From Corynebacterium sp. 122RC1 (GTDB taxonomy: Bacteria > Actinomycetota > Actinomycetes > Mycobacteriales > Mycobacteriaceae), in contig NZ_JANIKD010000007.1 in the NCBI RefSeq assembly GCF_024580955.1, positions 32,384 through 96,383 on the forward strand: 64,000 bases of DNA, read 5' to 3'. A program made the translations under genes and the position numbers. Under the pieces are notes generated by a model. That model worked only from the letters and a program-made list of their open reading frames with translations, did no database searches and was not told the DNA's origin. Shown here in pieces: positions 33,620 through 42,508 of the stretch (positions within the stretch are counted from its first letter, which is position 1; the number at the start of each line of letters is the position of its first letter).

Positions 33620-34868
33620 CGTTTGCTCCTTGGGTTGGGTCACCGAGTTCGGCCACAATATCGTCAAAGATACTCGAGCCCGCGCTTGTATCCCGCAGCA
33701 CGCGGGTTCCCTGGAAGTCCTGCGGGGCCTGCGCCTGCTCGCCGATGCTGCGCACCTCATCCTCCCCGAGCTGGCGCAACTCCACTTCGCCGTGCGACGC
33801 CCCAACGGCCCTGCTGGGCAAACTCAAAGGCTCTGCGGGGCGTTGCGGCACGTCCGGCAATTCGGGCAGTTCGTCCTCGTCCGGGTCCTGCGGCGCGGCC
33901 GCTACGTGAACGAAAGCCCGGGTGGGGTCGAACTCCTGGAACTCCACGGGCTGCTTCGCGCCCTTGCGCGGCGGGAGGATGCGGGCGGCGTCAGCCAGCG
34001 CGGCAAGCGGGGCCAAGGTGGCATCCCAATCTGCCTGGTCACTGCCCTTGGCGAACTGCGCCAGCACCCACTCCGACTCCCACCACACCATCTGCACCGC
34101 CGCGGGCAACTGCTGCAGCGCCTGATCTACGCGCTCATCCAGGAAACGCTCCACCGCGCCCTGTTCGTTGGCGCGCAGTCCAAAACCCGCGAAGGCGCGC
34201 ACCGGCTGCAGGTCCTCCGAGCCACTTCCCTCCCGCCGAGCCTCCAGCACCACCTCGGAGCCTTGGGCGCGTCGGATAGCCATCACCGTGGCGCCGCCGA
34301 GTTCGAGCAGGTGCGTCTCATAGCCACCAGACACCCCGCTGACCACATCCTTTGCGGTTCCCTGCACCCGCACCCACTCCTCCGCGAGGTACGCGTCCTG
34401 CTTGACGTACGCAAAGCCGTGCTGCTGGGCCCAGGCCCGCTTCTCCCGCTTGGGGGCGCCGGGGAAACTCCCAAACGCTTGCCGACGAGGGGCGTCACGG
34501 TCCGGCGTTGCTGGCACCGGCTGGGGCTGGGGTTGGAGTTGGGCAGCGCGGGGGGCGGTGAACTCGATGTCCTCCTCCGCAATTTCCACTGGCTCCACCT
34601 GCAAAGATTCGGGCTCCACCGCGGGCAGTGCCACCAACTCAGCCTCCACCTGAGCATCCACAATTTCCTCGGTTGCGCCGTAGTTAACGCTCGCTTGATC
34701 CGGCTGGGGCTGAGGTTCGCTAACCGGTTGGGATTGAGGTTCGATTTCTTCGGTGGCAACAGGGCCGGAATCAGCCGCACTGAACTGTTGGCTGTTTCTC
34801 CGACGGGCATCGAGCCACCACAGCGCTACACCAGCAAGAAAGAGCAAGGCCGCAACCAAAAAGAGCAT
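33609..34868 (-). CDS. Conserved corynebacterial membrane-anchored protein (419 aa)
   Basis: An N-terminal helix (MLFLVAALLFLAGVALWW) and stop-transfer RRR precede a disordered Glu/Gln/Pro-rich linker (residues 25-125, repeated QPQP and EPQPQP). A globular cytoplasmic domain follows (about 130-330, AWAQQHGFAYVKQDAYLAEEW), then an acidic tail. No enzyme motif is recognised. First gene of an overlapping operon with pyrE and the TrmH gene. Confidence 0.65.
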   Translation of the reverse strand: MLFLVAALLFLAGVALWWLDARRRNSQQFSAADSGPVATEEIEPQSQPVSEPQPQPDQASVNYGATEEIVDAQVEAELVALPAVEPESLQVEPVEIAEEDIEFTAPRAAQLQPQPQPVPATPDRDAPRRQAFGSFPGAPKREKRAWAQQHGFAYVKQDAYLAEEWVRVQGTAKDVVSGVSGGYETHLLELGGATVMAIRRAQGSEVVLEARREGSGSEDLQPVRAFAGFGLRANEQGAVERFLDERVDQALQQLPAAVQMVWWESEWVLAQFAKGSDQADWDATLAPLAALADAARILPPRKGAKQPVEFQEFDPTRAFVHVAAAPQDPDEDELPELPDVPQRPAEPLSLPSRAVGASHGEVELRQLGEDEVRSIGEQAQAPQDFQGTRVLRDTSAGSSIFDDIVAELGDPTQGANDGN

Positions 34869-35031
34869 GGCTTCAGCTTAACCGCACAGGCGGCCCAGCC
34901 GGCTCTACTCGATCAACAGGGCGAAACACAGCGCACCCCCATATGGGGCGACCTGGATTGATTCAGAAATGAACGGCGATCAATTTTCACTAAGATCCAT
35001 GGGCAATTCCCCTCAATGAAAGGTCAGCACA

Positions 35032-35202
35032 ATGCAACCTGGCTTCACAAAGGTTTTCGTAACCATGCTGTTGGCAAGTGCGGCTTTCCTTGCCTCCTGC
35101 CAATCCGCGCAAGAGGCACCAGTCACCAATTCGGAGGAGGAAACCCCATGGAAATTGAATTTGGCACCCCGTTTGAATTTAGTGCCCCGTTTGAAGACGT
35201 AG
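35032..35202 (+). pseudogene. Lipoprotein signal-peptide ORF, frameshifted from its mature domain
   Basis: 56-codon ORF beginning MQPGFTKVFVTMLLASAAFL and reaching the lipobox L-A-S-C (Cys at residue 23), then QSAQEAPVTNSEEETP. It is a complete lipoprotein leader followed by a typical post-Cys linker. It then hits a TAG at 35200 inside an 18-bp tandem repeat. The next ORF, in another frame, continues as a plausible extracellular domain. It looks like the 5' part of one lipoprotein gene broken by an indel. Confidence 0.55.
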
Positions 35203-35702
35203 ACACCCCCACCTACTTCGAGAAGACCGCCGACGAGGCGCGCCCCGCCTCCGCGACGCGAACCCAACCCGAGGCCGCCTTGCTGATTGAGGGCAATGAG
35301 CTCGCCCCAGTGGAAGAGTGGCGCCACGGCAACGTAGTGGAGCTCGACGAAGCAATCTTTACTGACCCGTTCGAGTTCACCGACGTCTCCGTTCAGCTCC
35401 CCGGCCTGACAATCTCCCTCATTGCCCCGGAACGCTACGTCATTACGGAAATTCGCACCCTAGGTTTCAGTAGCCTTACAGGCTCGAACCTCGAAGAACT
35501 TCTGTCCTCGGACTCGGTTTACTTCCAGGAACTCGGCACCATGAACCGGGATGGGTTTACTGAGGGTGGGACGGTAGCCACCTTGGACGTGCCGGAGGAC
35601 GTCAAGTACCTCACGTTGAATGTGAGCTACAACTACCACCCCGAAAGTGAGCTGCGGCAAGAAGACGGCAACTACTCCATTTATCTCTTGCAGCTCACCT
35701 AA
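35148..35702 (+). CDS. Hypothetical protein, probable mature domain of a frameshifted lipoprotein
   Basis: 184-aa acidic protein starting MEIEFGTPFEFSAPFEDVD with GGAGGAGG 7 bases before the ATG. The hexapeptides EFGTPF and EFSAPF come from an 18-bp duplication at 35157-35192. Later segments (VQLPGLTISLIAPERYVIT, KYLTLNVSYNYHPESEL) look like a beta-sandwich exported domain. The lipoprotein signal upstream is in a different frame. Either the gene is broken, or a sequencing indel exists, or the strong internal ribosome site makes a cytoplasmic form. No named family is recognised. Confidence 0.6.
   Translation: MEIEFGTPFEFSAPFEDVDTPTYFEKTADEARPASATRTQPEAALLIEGNELAPVEEWRHGNVVELDEAIFTDPFEFTDVSVQLPGLTISLIAPERYVITEIRTLGFSSLTGSNLEELLSSDSVYFQELGTMNRDGFTEGGTVATLDVPEDVKYLTLNVSYNYHPESELRQEDGNYSIYLLQLT
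35157..35192 (+). repeat. 18-bp imperfect tandem duplication
   Basis: GAATTTGGCACCCCGTTT followed directly by GAATTTAGTGCCCCGTTT (two differences). It lies at the junction where the lipoprotein frame is lost and may mark the slippage event. Confidence 0.75.
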
Positions 35703-35703
35703 C

Positions 35704-36534
35704 TTATTCCCCGCGCTCTACTGGATTCTTGGGGTCTGCACACCATTGCGACCAGCCGCCAACGTAGTGGCGCGGGGTGCCAATCCCGGCGATGTTCATA
35801 GCGATGATCGCCTGGGCAGAGTGGTTGCCCGATCCGGAGTAGGCAATCACGTTGTCTGCGCTGGTGATGCCCACGTTTGCAAAGATCTCACGCAGCTCCT
35901 CGGCGCTCTTGAAGGTGCCGTCCTCTTGCAGCAGGTCACGTGAAGGCACGTTTACTGCGCCTGGGATGTGGCCCGCCTTGAGGTCCAGGAACTCTTTGCG
36001 TCCAGCAAAGCGGTTGGCCTCGCGCGCATCCAAGAGGATCCCGTTGTGCGCCTTCACGTCCTCGATGGTGGCGGTTGGCATGTGGCCAAGGTCCGCGCTG
36101 AGGTCGCCAGGAGTGGACAGATTGCCTGGGCCACCCAGGGTTTGGTTCCCCTTGGCCTCCCACAGCTTCTGCCCGCCGTCCAAGTAGACCACGTTTTCCA
36201 CGCCGGCCCACTTCAGCACCCACCAGGCACGGGCGGCGTAGAGGCCCTTGAAGTTGTCATACACCACCACCTGGCGCTTGGAGTCCAAACCCCAGCGGCG
36301 GAACCAACGGTCCAGGTTTGCCTTGGTTGGCAGGGGATTACGGCCCGTCTTGGAGCTTGGTACGGAGGAAAGGGCCAAGGCTACGTCGCAAAACCGCGAG
36401 GTGGAGATGTGCTCGGAGTTGAATGCTGGGAACCCGGACCCGCTATGCGCCTCCCACAAGCAGGCAAGGATGATGTTGTTGCTGCCGGCATGGATGCGCT
36501 CGGCGAGTTCTTCTACGGAAATGAGGATGCTCAT
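35704..36534 (-). CDS. Two-domain rhodanese-like sulfurtransferase lacking the usual active-site Cys
   Basis: 276-aa protein with two rhodanese domains (SseA/TST plan): DSKRQVVVYDNFKGLYAARAWWVLK in the first, LLDAREANRFAG and LKAGHIPGAVNVPSRDLL in the second. The catalytic loop reads AYSGSGNHSAQA, so Ser stands where the persulfide-forming Cys is normally found (YCGSG...). Thiosulfate transfer by the standard mechanism is therefore doubtful. Convergent with the lipoprotein locus. Confidence 0.8.
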   Translation of the reverse strand: MSILISVEELAERIHAGSNNIILACLWEAHSGSGFPAFNSEHISTSRFCDVALALSSVPSSKTGRNPLPTKANLDRWFRRWGLDSKRQVVVYDNFKGLYAARAWWVLKWAGVENVVYLDGGQKLWEAKGNQTLGGPGNLSTPGDLSADLGHMPTATIEDVKAHNGILLDAREANRFAGRKEFLDLKAGHIPGAVNVPSRDLLQEDGTFKSAEELREIFANVGITSADNVIAYSGSGNHSAQAIIAMNIAGIGTPRHYVGGWSQWCADPKNPVERGE

Positions 36535-36572
36535 GCCAGCGATTCTATTAGCTGTTTCTTATGCTCGCCCAA

Positions 36573-37643
36573 CTAGGTTGCTTTCGGATAATCCGTGTAG
36601 CCGCGCGCCTCGCCAGTGTAGATGTGATCCCAATCAGGTTGCTGCAGTTCAACGCCTTGCTGCCAGCGCGCAACCAGGTCAGGATTAGCCAATGCGGCAC
36701 GGGCCACCACGGCTGCGTCGGCAAGCTCCAACATCCGTTGGGCATCCTGCAGCCCATTGAATTCCGTTGTTCCCATCTTGGACGCATCATTGAGGAAGAA
36801 CGCTCCCTGGAAGCGCTCGCGGATATGCCGAACCAACTGTTCAGTATCCGGGGCGTACTCCACGGAGAGGTAGGCAATTCCCAGCTCATTGAGCCCATCT
36901 ACCAGGGCATCATAGGTTTCCACAACCTCCTGCGTCTCCGCTACACCTTGGATTGGCAGCGCAGGGCTGATTCGCATACCGACGCGCCCAGGTCCCACCT
37001 TTTCCACCACTGCCGCCGCGACCTCAAGGGGGAACGCCGCACGCTTTTCCGGGCTGCCGCCATAGGCATCGCTGCGCAAATTGGTGTTGTGGCTCAAGAA
37101 TTGGTGAAGCAGGTAGCCATTGGCGCCATGCAGCTCCACGCCATCAAAACCTGCCTCTTGCACTGCCCGCTGTGCGGCGAGGGCAAAGCCTTCACGAATG
37201 CTCTCTAGGCCATCCTGGTCAAGTTCTTCAGGGACCTCATAGGCAATGCGCTCACCCAAAGCGTTGTGGGTGTAGCCCTCATGAGGGAGTGCACTTGGGG
37301 ATTGCGTAGGTTGGCCCGTGATTTCTCGGTGCGTGTTCCAACCGGCGTGCATGAGTTGCACCACGATACTCCCGCCTTCGGCGTGCACCGCACTAACCAC
37401 CTGCTTCCAGCCAGCGGCTTGCTCGGCGGTTTCCAGGCCGGGTTGCTTGTATTGCACCTTGCCGGCTGTGGTGGGGAAGGTGCCGTCGGTAATCAACAAC
37501 CCCATCCCCGCGCGCTGCCGATAGAACTCCACCATCAGTTCCCCTGGCACACCCTGCGTGTCCGCGCGCAGGCGCCCCATTGGGCCTTGGACAACACGGT
37601 TGTTCAGCCTGATTTCCCCAGCTTGCATGGGTTCAAAGAGCAT
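36573..37643 (-). CDS. Old Yellow Enzyme family ene-reductase
   Basis: 356-aa FMN-dependent alkene reductase. FMN/substrate motifs: RVVQGPMGRLRAD near the N-terminus, VVQLMHAGWNTH, and FDGVELHGANGYLLHQFLSH, with the paired His/Asn that bind the carbonyl of enals, then SDAYGGSPEKRAAFPLEV. I chose MLFEPM, whose ATG overlaps the ohr stop, so the pair is coupled. Reduces electrophilic alkenes; the context suggests oxidative/electrophile stress defence. Confidence 0.92.
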   Translation of the reverse strand: MLFEPMQAGEIRLNNRVVQGPMGRLRADTQGVPGELMVEFYRQRAGMGLLITDGTFPTTAGKVQYKQPGLETAEQAAGWKQVVSAVHAEGGSIVVQLMHAGWNTHREITGQPTQSPSALPHEGYTHNALGERIAYEVPEELDQDGLESIREGFALAAQRAVQEAGFDGVELHGANGYLLHQFLSHNTNLRSDAYGGSPEKRAAFPLEVAAAVVEKVGPGRVGMRISPALPIQGVAETQEVVETYDALVDGLNELGIAYLSVEYAPDTEQLVRHIRERFQGAFFLNDASKMGTTEFNGLQDAQRMLELADAAVVARAALANPDLVARWQQGVELQQPDWDHIYTGEARGYTDYPKAT

Positions 37644-38071
37644 TAGTCCTCCACCACGTTGATTTCTACTGCAATGTTGCCGCGGGTTGCGTTGGAGTAT
37701 GGGCACACCTGGTGCGCCTTGTGTGCCAATTGCACCGCTTGTTCGTGTGCTTGGCCTGGGATCACCACTTCAAGTTCCACGGCGAGCCCAAAGCCGCCAT
37801 CTTCCAGCTTGCCGATACTCACCTTTGCACCCACTGCACTTTCACCCAAATCCGCATTTTCATTGCGTGCAACTAATTGCAAGGCGGAGTGGAAACAAGC
37901 CGCATATCCCGCAGCGAACAGCAGCTCGGGATTTGGCGCGCCGCCTGGGCCACCCATTTCTTGAGGGACGGCCATCTGGGTATCCAGCAACCCATCTGCG
38001 GTGCGTACATGCCCATTCCGGCCCGCACCAGTTGCGAGCGCTTCTGCGGTGTAGAGCGGTTGAAGTGTCAT
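37643..38071 (-). CDS. ohr: Organic hydroperoxide resistance protein (Ohr/OsmC)
   Basis: 142-aa thiol peroxidase. The two redox cysteines lie in AAGYAACFHSALQLVA and HKAHQVCPYSNATRG, as in Ohr, with the N-terminal LYTAEALATGAGRNGHVRT. Strong AGGAGG before the ATG. First gene of the ohr-OYE pair, under a probable MarR-type operator. Confidence 0.94.
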   Translation of the reverse strand: MTLQPLYTAEALATGAGRNGHVRTADGLLDTQMAVPQEMGGPGGAPNPELLFAAGYAACFHSALQLVARNENADLGESAVGAKVSIGKLEDGGFGLAVELEVVIPGQAHEQAVQLAHKAHQVCPYSNATRGNIAVEINVVED

Positions 38072-38109
38072 CTGATCCTCCTATGTTGGTTTCACACAAG
38101 TATGCACCT

Positions 38110-38139
38110 AATTTAAATTGTGCGCAATTTAAATTGCAC
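38110..38139 (-). promoter_or_regulatory. Candidate OhrR/MarR-type operator upstream of ohr
   Basis: Two copies of the palindrome AATTTAAATT (38110-38119 and 38126-38135) with centres 16 bp apart. The second is embedded in GCGCAATTTAAATTGCAC (38122-38139), palindromic except for one pair. OhrR sites in other bacteria are AT-rich CAATT/AATTG palindromes in this position. No ohrR gene is in the window. Confidence 0.5.
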
Positions 38140-38140
38140 G

Positions 38141-38164
38141 AAAAGAGCTCCCACACAGGGGAGC
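38141..38164 (-). terminator. Intrinsic terminator of clpB
   Basis: On the minus strand GCTCCC, a six-base loop and GGGAGC (38147-38164), followed by TCTTTTC. It lies just after the clpB stop and before the ohr promoter. Confidence 0.7.
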
Positions 38165-38171
38165 CCTTCCG

Positions 38172-40721
38172 TTAGGCAGCGGACACCTCAAGTGCCGCGC
38201 CGCCATCGGCAACGTCCACGTTCACTGTGTTGCCGTCCCGGATTTCACCCGAGAGCAGCTTCTTTGCCAACTGGTCACCGATCGCCTGCTGAATCAACCG
38301 ACGCAGCGGGCGCGCACCATAGGCAGGATCGTAGCCTCGCTCAGCGAGCCAGAGGCGCGCAGCATCGGATACATGCAGCCGCAACTGGCGAGTTTCCAGA
38401 CGCTTGGCAAGATCACGAACCTGAATGTCCACGATGTTTGCCAATTGCTGCTCACTCAGTGGGTCAAAAATCACCACGTCATCCAAGCGGTTCACAAACT
38501 CCGGTTTGAAGGCGCGCTTCACCGCATCCATCATCTGCTCCCTGGTGCCACCGGCGCCCAGGTTGGAGGTGAGGATCAGCACCGTATTGCGGAAGTCCAC
38601 CGTGCGGCCCTGGCCGTCGGTCAGCCGGCCTTCGTCAAGGACCTGGAGCAGGATGTCAAACACATCCGGGTGGGCCTTTTCCACTTCGTCGAACAGCACC
38701 ACCGTATAGGGGCGGCGGCGCACTGCCTCGGTGAGCTGGCCACCTTGGTCATACCCCACATAGCCTGGAGGGGCACCAACGAGGCGGGCCACGGAGTGCT
38801 TCTCACCAAACTCGGACATGTCAATGCGCACCATTGCGCGTTCATCATCAAACATGAACTCCGCCAGCGCCTTGGCAAGCTCCGTCTTACCCACACCGGT
38901 GGGGCCGAGGAAGAGGAAGGAACCCGTGGGCCGATTCGGGTCTGCCACGCCGGCCCGAGCACGCCTGACGGCGTCGGAAACCGCCTGCACAGCCTCGAGC
39001 TGGCCTACCACGCGCTTGCCCAGCTCATCCTCCATGTGCAACAGCTTTTCCGTTTCACCCTGGAGCATCTTGCCGGCGGGGATCCCGGTCCATGCGGAGA
39101 CGACCTCCGCGATGGTGTCCGGGGTGACTTCCTCAGTAATCATGGTGGTTTCCACCTCAGAAGCCTCCGCATCCGCGAGCTGTTTTTCCAGCTCAGGGAT
39201 ACGCCCGTAGCGCAGCTCGGCTACCAGGCCGTAGTCGCCGTCACGCTCCGCGATCTCCGATTCCTGGCGCAGCTTCTCCAGCTCCTCCTTGGCTTCACGC
39301 ACCCGGTCCACCGCTTGCTTCTCGTTGTTCCAGCGTGCAACCAGTTCGCCCAGGCGCTCGCGTTCGTCGGCAAGCTCCTGGCGCAGCTTGGCCAAGCGAT
39401 CCTTTGAGGCGGCGTCCGTTTCCTTGGTCAGCGCCATTTCCTCAATCTCAAGGCGGCGCACGATGCGCTCGAGCTCATCGATTTCCTGCGGCGAGGAGTC
39501 AATTTCCATGCGCAGGCGGCTGGCCGCCTCATCCACCAAGTCGATGGCCTTGTCCGGCAGGAAGCGGGAGGTGATGTAGCGGTCCGAGAGCGTGGCTGCT
39601 GCTACCAGGGCAGAGTCCTGAATGCGCACGCCGTGGTGCACCTCGTAGCGCTCCTTGAGGCCGCGCAGAATACCGATGGCATCCTCCACCGAAGGCTCCC
39701 CAACAAACACTTGCTGGAAACGACGCTCCAAGGCGGCGTCCTTCTCAATGTACTTGCGGTACTCATCCAAGGTGGTAGCACCCACAAGGCGCAGCTCACC
39801 GCGCGCGAGAAGGGGCTTAATCATGTTGCCGGCGTCCATCGCGGAGTCGCCGGTAGCTCCGGCACCGACGATGGTGTGCAGCTCATCGATGAAGGTGATG
39901 ATCTCACCCTCAGCCTGCTTAATTTCATCCAGCACGGCCTTGAGGCGTTCCTCAAACTCGCCGCGGTACTTGGCGCCGGCAACCATCGATCCCAAATCCA
40001 AACTAATAAGAGTCTTACCCTTGAGGGATTCTGGGACGTCACCAGCCACAATACGCCGGGCAAGGCCTTCCACGATCGCAGTTTTACCCACACCGGGCTC
40101 ACCGATCAACACTGGGTTGTTCTTGGTTCGCCGGGAAAGTACCTGCACCACGCGGCGGATTTCGGCGTCACGGCCAATCACAGGGTCGATCTTGCCTTCG
40201 CGGGCGCGTGCGGTGAGATCGGTGGAATACTTCTCCAGGGCCTGGAACTGCGCTTCTGGGTCTTGGGTGGTCACCTTCTTTGCCCCACGCACTGCGGGAA
40301 ATACGCCCTTGATGGCGTCATACGTAGCCCCGCGCTTGGTGAGCAACTCAGCGGCATCACTCTTGCCCCGCGCAATACCAGCGAGCAACACCTCCGTAGA
40401 CACGTACTCATCACCAAGTTCACCGGCGAGTTCCTGAGCTGCGGTGAAAGCGTTGAGGGCGTCACGGTTAAAGTTCGGGTTTGCCATCCCGGAGCCCTGT
40501 GCCTGGGGGTAACTATCCACCAAGGCATTGGCCTCCTTGGCCACCACCTGGGGATCAACACCTGTAGCACGCAGCACAGGCACCGCAATGCCGTCTTCTT
40601 GGCCCAAAATTGCGGCCAGCAAGTGCGCTGGCCGAATGTCTGGGTTGCCTTTAGCGGAAGCCTGCTGCAGCGCTACCTGCAGGGCTTCTTGAGTTTTGGT
40701 TGTTGGATTAAATGCGTTCAT
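38172..40721 (-). CDS. clpB: ATP-dependent disaggregase ClpB
   Basis: Hexameric AAA+ chaperone that, with DnaK/DnaJ/GrpE, dissolves aggregates; 849 aa. Domains in order: Clp_N repeats (1-145), first AAA with [15 protein letters not shown], coiled-coil M domain (about 400-525, rich in Glu/Lys/Arg), second AAA with [17 protein letters not shown], and the C-terminal D2-small domain. I chose [14 protein letters not shown]. Two HAIR operators lie 42-92 bp upstream, so HspR repression is expected. Confidence 0.97.
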   Translation of the reverse strand: MNAFNPTTKTQEALQVALQQASAKGNPDIRPAHLLAAILGQEDGIAVPVLRATGVDPQVVAKEANALVDSYPQAQGSGMANPNFNRDALNAFTAAQELAGELGDEYVSTEVLLAGIARGKSDAAELLTKRGATYDAIKGVFPAVRGAKKVTTQDPEAQFQALEKYSTDLTARAREGKIDPVIGRDAEIRRVVQVLSRRTKNNPVLIGEPGVGKTAIVEGLARRIVAGDVPESLKGKTLISLDLGSMVAGAKYRGEFEERLKAVLDEIKQAEGEIITFIDELHTIVGAGATGDSAMDAGNMIKPLLARGELRLVGATTLDEYRKYIEKDAALERRFQQVFVGEPSVEDAIGILRGLKERYEVHHGVRIQDSALVAAATLSDRYITSRFLPDKAIDLVDEAASRLRMEIDSSPQEIDELERIVRRLEIEEMALTKETDAASKDRLAKLRQELADERERLGELVARWNNEKQAVDRVREAKEELEKLRQESEIAERDGDYGLVAELRYGRIPELEKQLADAEASEVETTMITEEVTPDTIAEVVSAWTGIPAGKMLQGETEKLLHMEDELGKRVVGQLEAVQAVSDAVRRARAGVADPNRPTGSFLFLGPTGVGKTELAKALAEFMFDDERAMVRIDMSEFGEKHSVARLVGAPPGYVGYDQGGQLTEAVRRRPYTVVLFDEVEKAHPDVFDILLQVLDEGRLTDGQGRTVDFRNTVLILTSNLGAGGTREQMMDAVKRAFKPEFVNRLDDVVIFDPLSEQQLANIVDIQVRDLAKRLETRQLRLHVSDAARLWLAERGYDPAYGARPLRRLIQQAIGDQLAKKLLSGEIRDGNTVNVDVADGGAALEVSAA

Positions 40722-40762
40722 GATGTTCCTTTCTTCACTACATTTTCTCCAACGGCCACAAA

Positions 40763-40783
40763 GTTGAGTTTGTTCCACTCAAC
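40763..40783 (-). promoter_or_regulatory. HAIR operator 1 (HspR) of clpB
   Basis: GTTGAGT, N7, ACTCAAC: a perfect inverted repeat close to the HspR consensus CTTGAGT-N7-ACTCAAG. Centre 30 bp from the second site. Confidence 0.85.
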
Positions 40784-40792
40784 TCAAAAAAA

Positions 40793-40813
40793 GTTGAGCG
40801 TTCTTGGCTCAAC
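40793..40813 (-). promoter_or_regulatory. HAIR operator 2 (HspR) of clpB
   Basis: GTTGAGC, N7, GCTCAAC: a second perfect inverted repeat, three helical turns from the first and on the same face of the DNA. Confidence 0.8.
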
Positions 40814-40880
40814 CCCAGCTTTTTGCGCTTGGTCACTCCAGTAACATCAGCCACAAAAACTTTTCTAGCAGGGCAAACTC

Positions 40881-41480
40881 CTAGATCCATCCCGCCTCAC
40901 GGGCCCGCAGGTACGCTTCAACCTTGTTCGCAGCACCCACCTTGCCGATGGCAGACGAAAGATAATTACGCGTAGTACCGGGAGCCAAGTACACCTTCCG
41001 CGCAATCTGCTGCACACTCAACCCCGCACCGGCTAGCTCAAGAACCTCTACCTCACGGGGTGTCAGCGGTGAGTCCGGTAGACCGATGGTGTGTGCGGCT
41101 AGGTCGGCGTCGATAAATCGCCTTCCGCCATGCACCGTGCGCACAGCATCCGCAAAGTCTTGAGCGCTCGCTGTCTTTGGCAAGTAGCCAAGGATCCCCA
41201 GTTCCAACGCACGCTTCAATCGCTGTGGGCGCGCGTGACTGGTAACCATGAGAATGCGCGCCGCGGGATCACTCTTGAGTAATTCCTGCGCAGTAGCAAG
41301 ACCATCCATGCCACTCATGTGATAATCCAGCACCGCAACGAACCCAGGAGCCCAGACCGCAAGCAGCTCCTCACCAGAACTGCACACGCCACGCACCCGG
41401 AAATCTTCCTCCAGGCTCAAAAGCGTGGCAAGGGAGGAACCCACAAGGGCTTCGTCGTCCGCAATCACAATGTCAATCAA
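40881..41480 (-). CDS. NarL/DesR-type response regulator
   Basis: 199-aa regulator: receiver domain (acidic D-D near residue 8-9, phospho-Asp in VAVLDYHMSGMDG, Lys in LGYLPKTAS), then a LuxR-type HTH (LTPREVEVLELAGAGLSVQQIA). The TTG start gives MIDIVIADDEAL and overlaps the kinase stop by 8 bp; the longer frame reads through kinase sequence. Last gene of the ABC-kinase-regulator operon; its likely target is the palindrome at 44208-44223. Confidence 0.88.
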   Translation of the reverse strand: MIDIVIADDEALVGSSLATLLSLEEDFRVRGVCSSGEELLAVWAPGFVAVLDYHMSGMDGLATAQELLKSDPAARILMVTSHARPQRLKRALELGILGYLPKTASAQDFADAVRTVHGGRRFIDADLAAHTIGLPDSPLTPREVEVLELAGAGLSVQQIARKVYLAPGTTRNYLSSAIGKVGAANKVEAYLRAREAGWI

Positions 41481-42498
41481 AATCCAGCACCACTTCCACC
41501 ACTTCCCCATCCTGACTCAAGTTGAGGCGCCCACCCGAGGCGGCAGCCCGTGAAGCGAGGGTGTCCAAACCGCGCCACGGGCCGATGCTCGCGTGGGCCC
41601 CGTCATTGCGGACCTTCACTTTGCGCGGCTCGACAAGGATGTCCACCGCACCCGCATCAGAATGTTTCACCACGTTGGTAATCGCCTCACGGACAAACCA
41701 CGCCGCCAGAGCATTATTATGCGGAAAGTCCGTGCCACTTCCGCTCACCTGCACCTTGATCCCATGTTCTTGGAGCAGCTTTTGCGCACCCTGGAGCTCA
41801 GACTCCAATTCCACCGCACGATACCCATGCACCACCTGCCCCAAATGGAGCACAGCTTCGTTGTTCACTGCTACCAAACTTTCCGCCTCATGGAGGAGCT
41901 GGGAATCATCCGGGTAGCGCTTCTTCACAACTTCTTGGATTACCTGGGCCTTCAGCCCCACAGTGGCCAGGTGCTGCCCCAGAGAATCATGTAACTGCTG
42001 AGCAATACGCAACCGCTCCCTATTCCTTTCCAACTCAGCAGCAGTATTGCGCGCTTGTTCAAGCTCCCTGATCACGTTGAGCGTCCACAGGGAAGGCACA
42101 CTCACCACATAGGCAGCAAGAGCAACGGCAGCGACCCACCAGGGACCCATTGCGCAGACAATGAGGAGCCAGACCACGGCATGCAGGTGCCGATTGCGGA
42201 GTAATGGCAATACAAACAAGAACAAGAGCCACGCCGCCCAACCGCGCAGTGGCTCATAGAAAATCATGAGCGCAAGGCAGACATAGTTACCCCAGAGGAG
42301 ACGAGAGGAAAGTCCATTCCCCCAAAGGCCCACGCCTTGGTACACGGCGAGCGCACCAAGAACGAAGGGGATCCCGGCGATGACCATCTCCCACCACTGC
42401 GACGGCTGCACACCCAGGCTGAGCGCCCAGTAGAACGGGGCACAAAGAACCCAACTGGTGGTGAAAAAGCCAGTGTGGAGGCGCTGCCGTGCAGTCAT
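41473..42498 (-). CDS. DesK-type sensor histidine kinase
   Basis: 341-aa kinase with five or six closely spaced membrane helices (residues 10-140) and almost no extracytoplasmic sensor loop. A short coiled linker leads to a HisKA_3 dimerisation domain (IAQQLHDSLGQHLATVGL, phospho-His) and an HATPase_c domain (WFVREAITNVVKHSDA). Such intramembrane-sensing kinases respond to membrane state or to substrates of an adjacent transporter. Confidence 0.88.
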   Translation of the reverse strand: MTARQRLHTGFFTTSWVLCAPFYWALSLGVQPSQWWEMVIAGIPFVLGALAVYQGVGLWGNGLSSRLLWGNYVCLALMIFYEPLRGWAAWLLFLFVLPLLRNRHLHAVVWLLIVCAMGPWWVAAVALAAYVVSVPSLWTLNVIRELEQARNTAAELERNRERLRIAQQLHDSLGQHLATVGLKAQVIQEVVKKRYPDDSQLLHEAESLVAVNNEAVLHLGQVVHGYRAVELESELQGAQKLLQEHGIKVQVSGSGTDFPHNNALAAWFVREAITNVVKHSDAGAVDILVEPRKVKVRNDGAHASIGPWRGLDTLASRAAASGGRLNLSQDGEVVEVVLDFD

Positions 42499-42508
42499 AT
42501 CGTGCAGT

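Noticed and set aside
35016..35702. A single 228-aa protein starting at 35016
   Set aside because: Its first 44 residues are an out-of-frame reading of a clear lipoprotein signal peptide; the ATG at 35148 has the good ribosome site.
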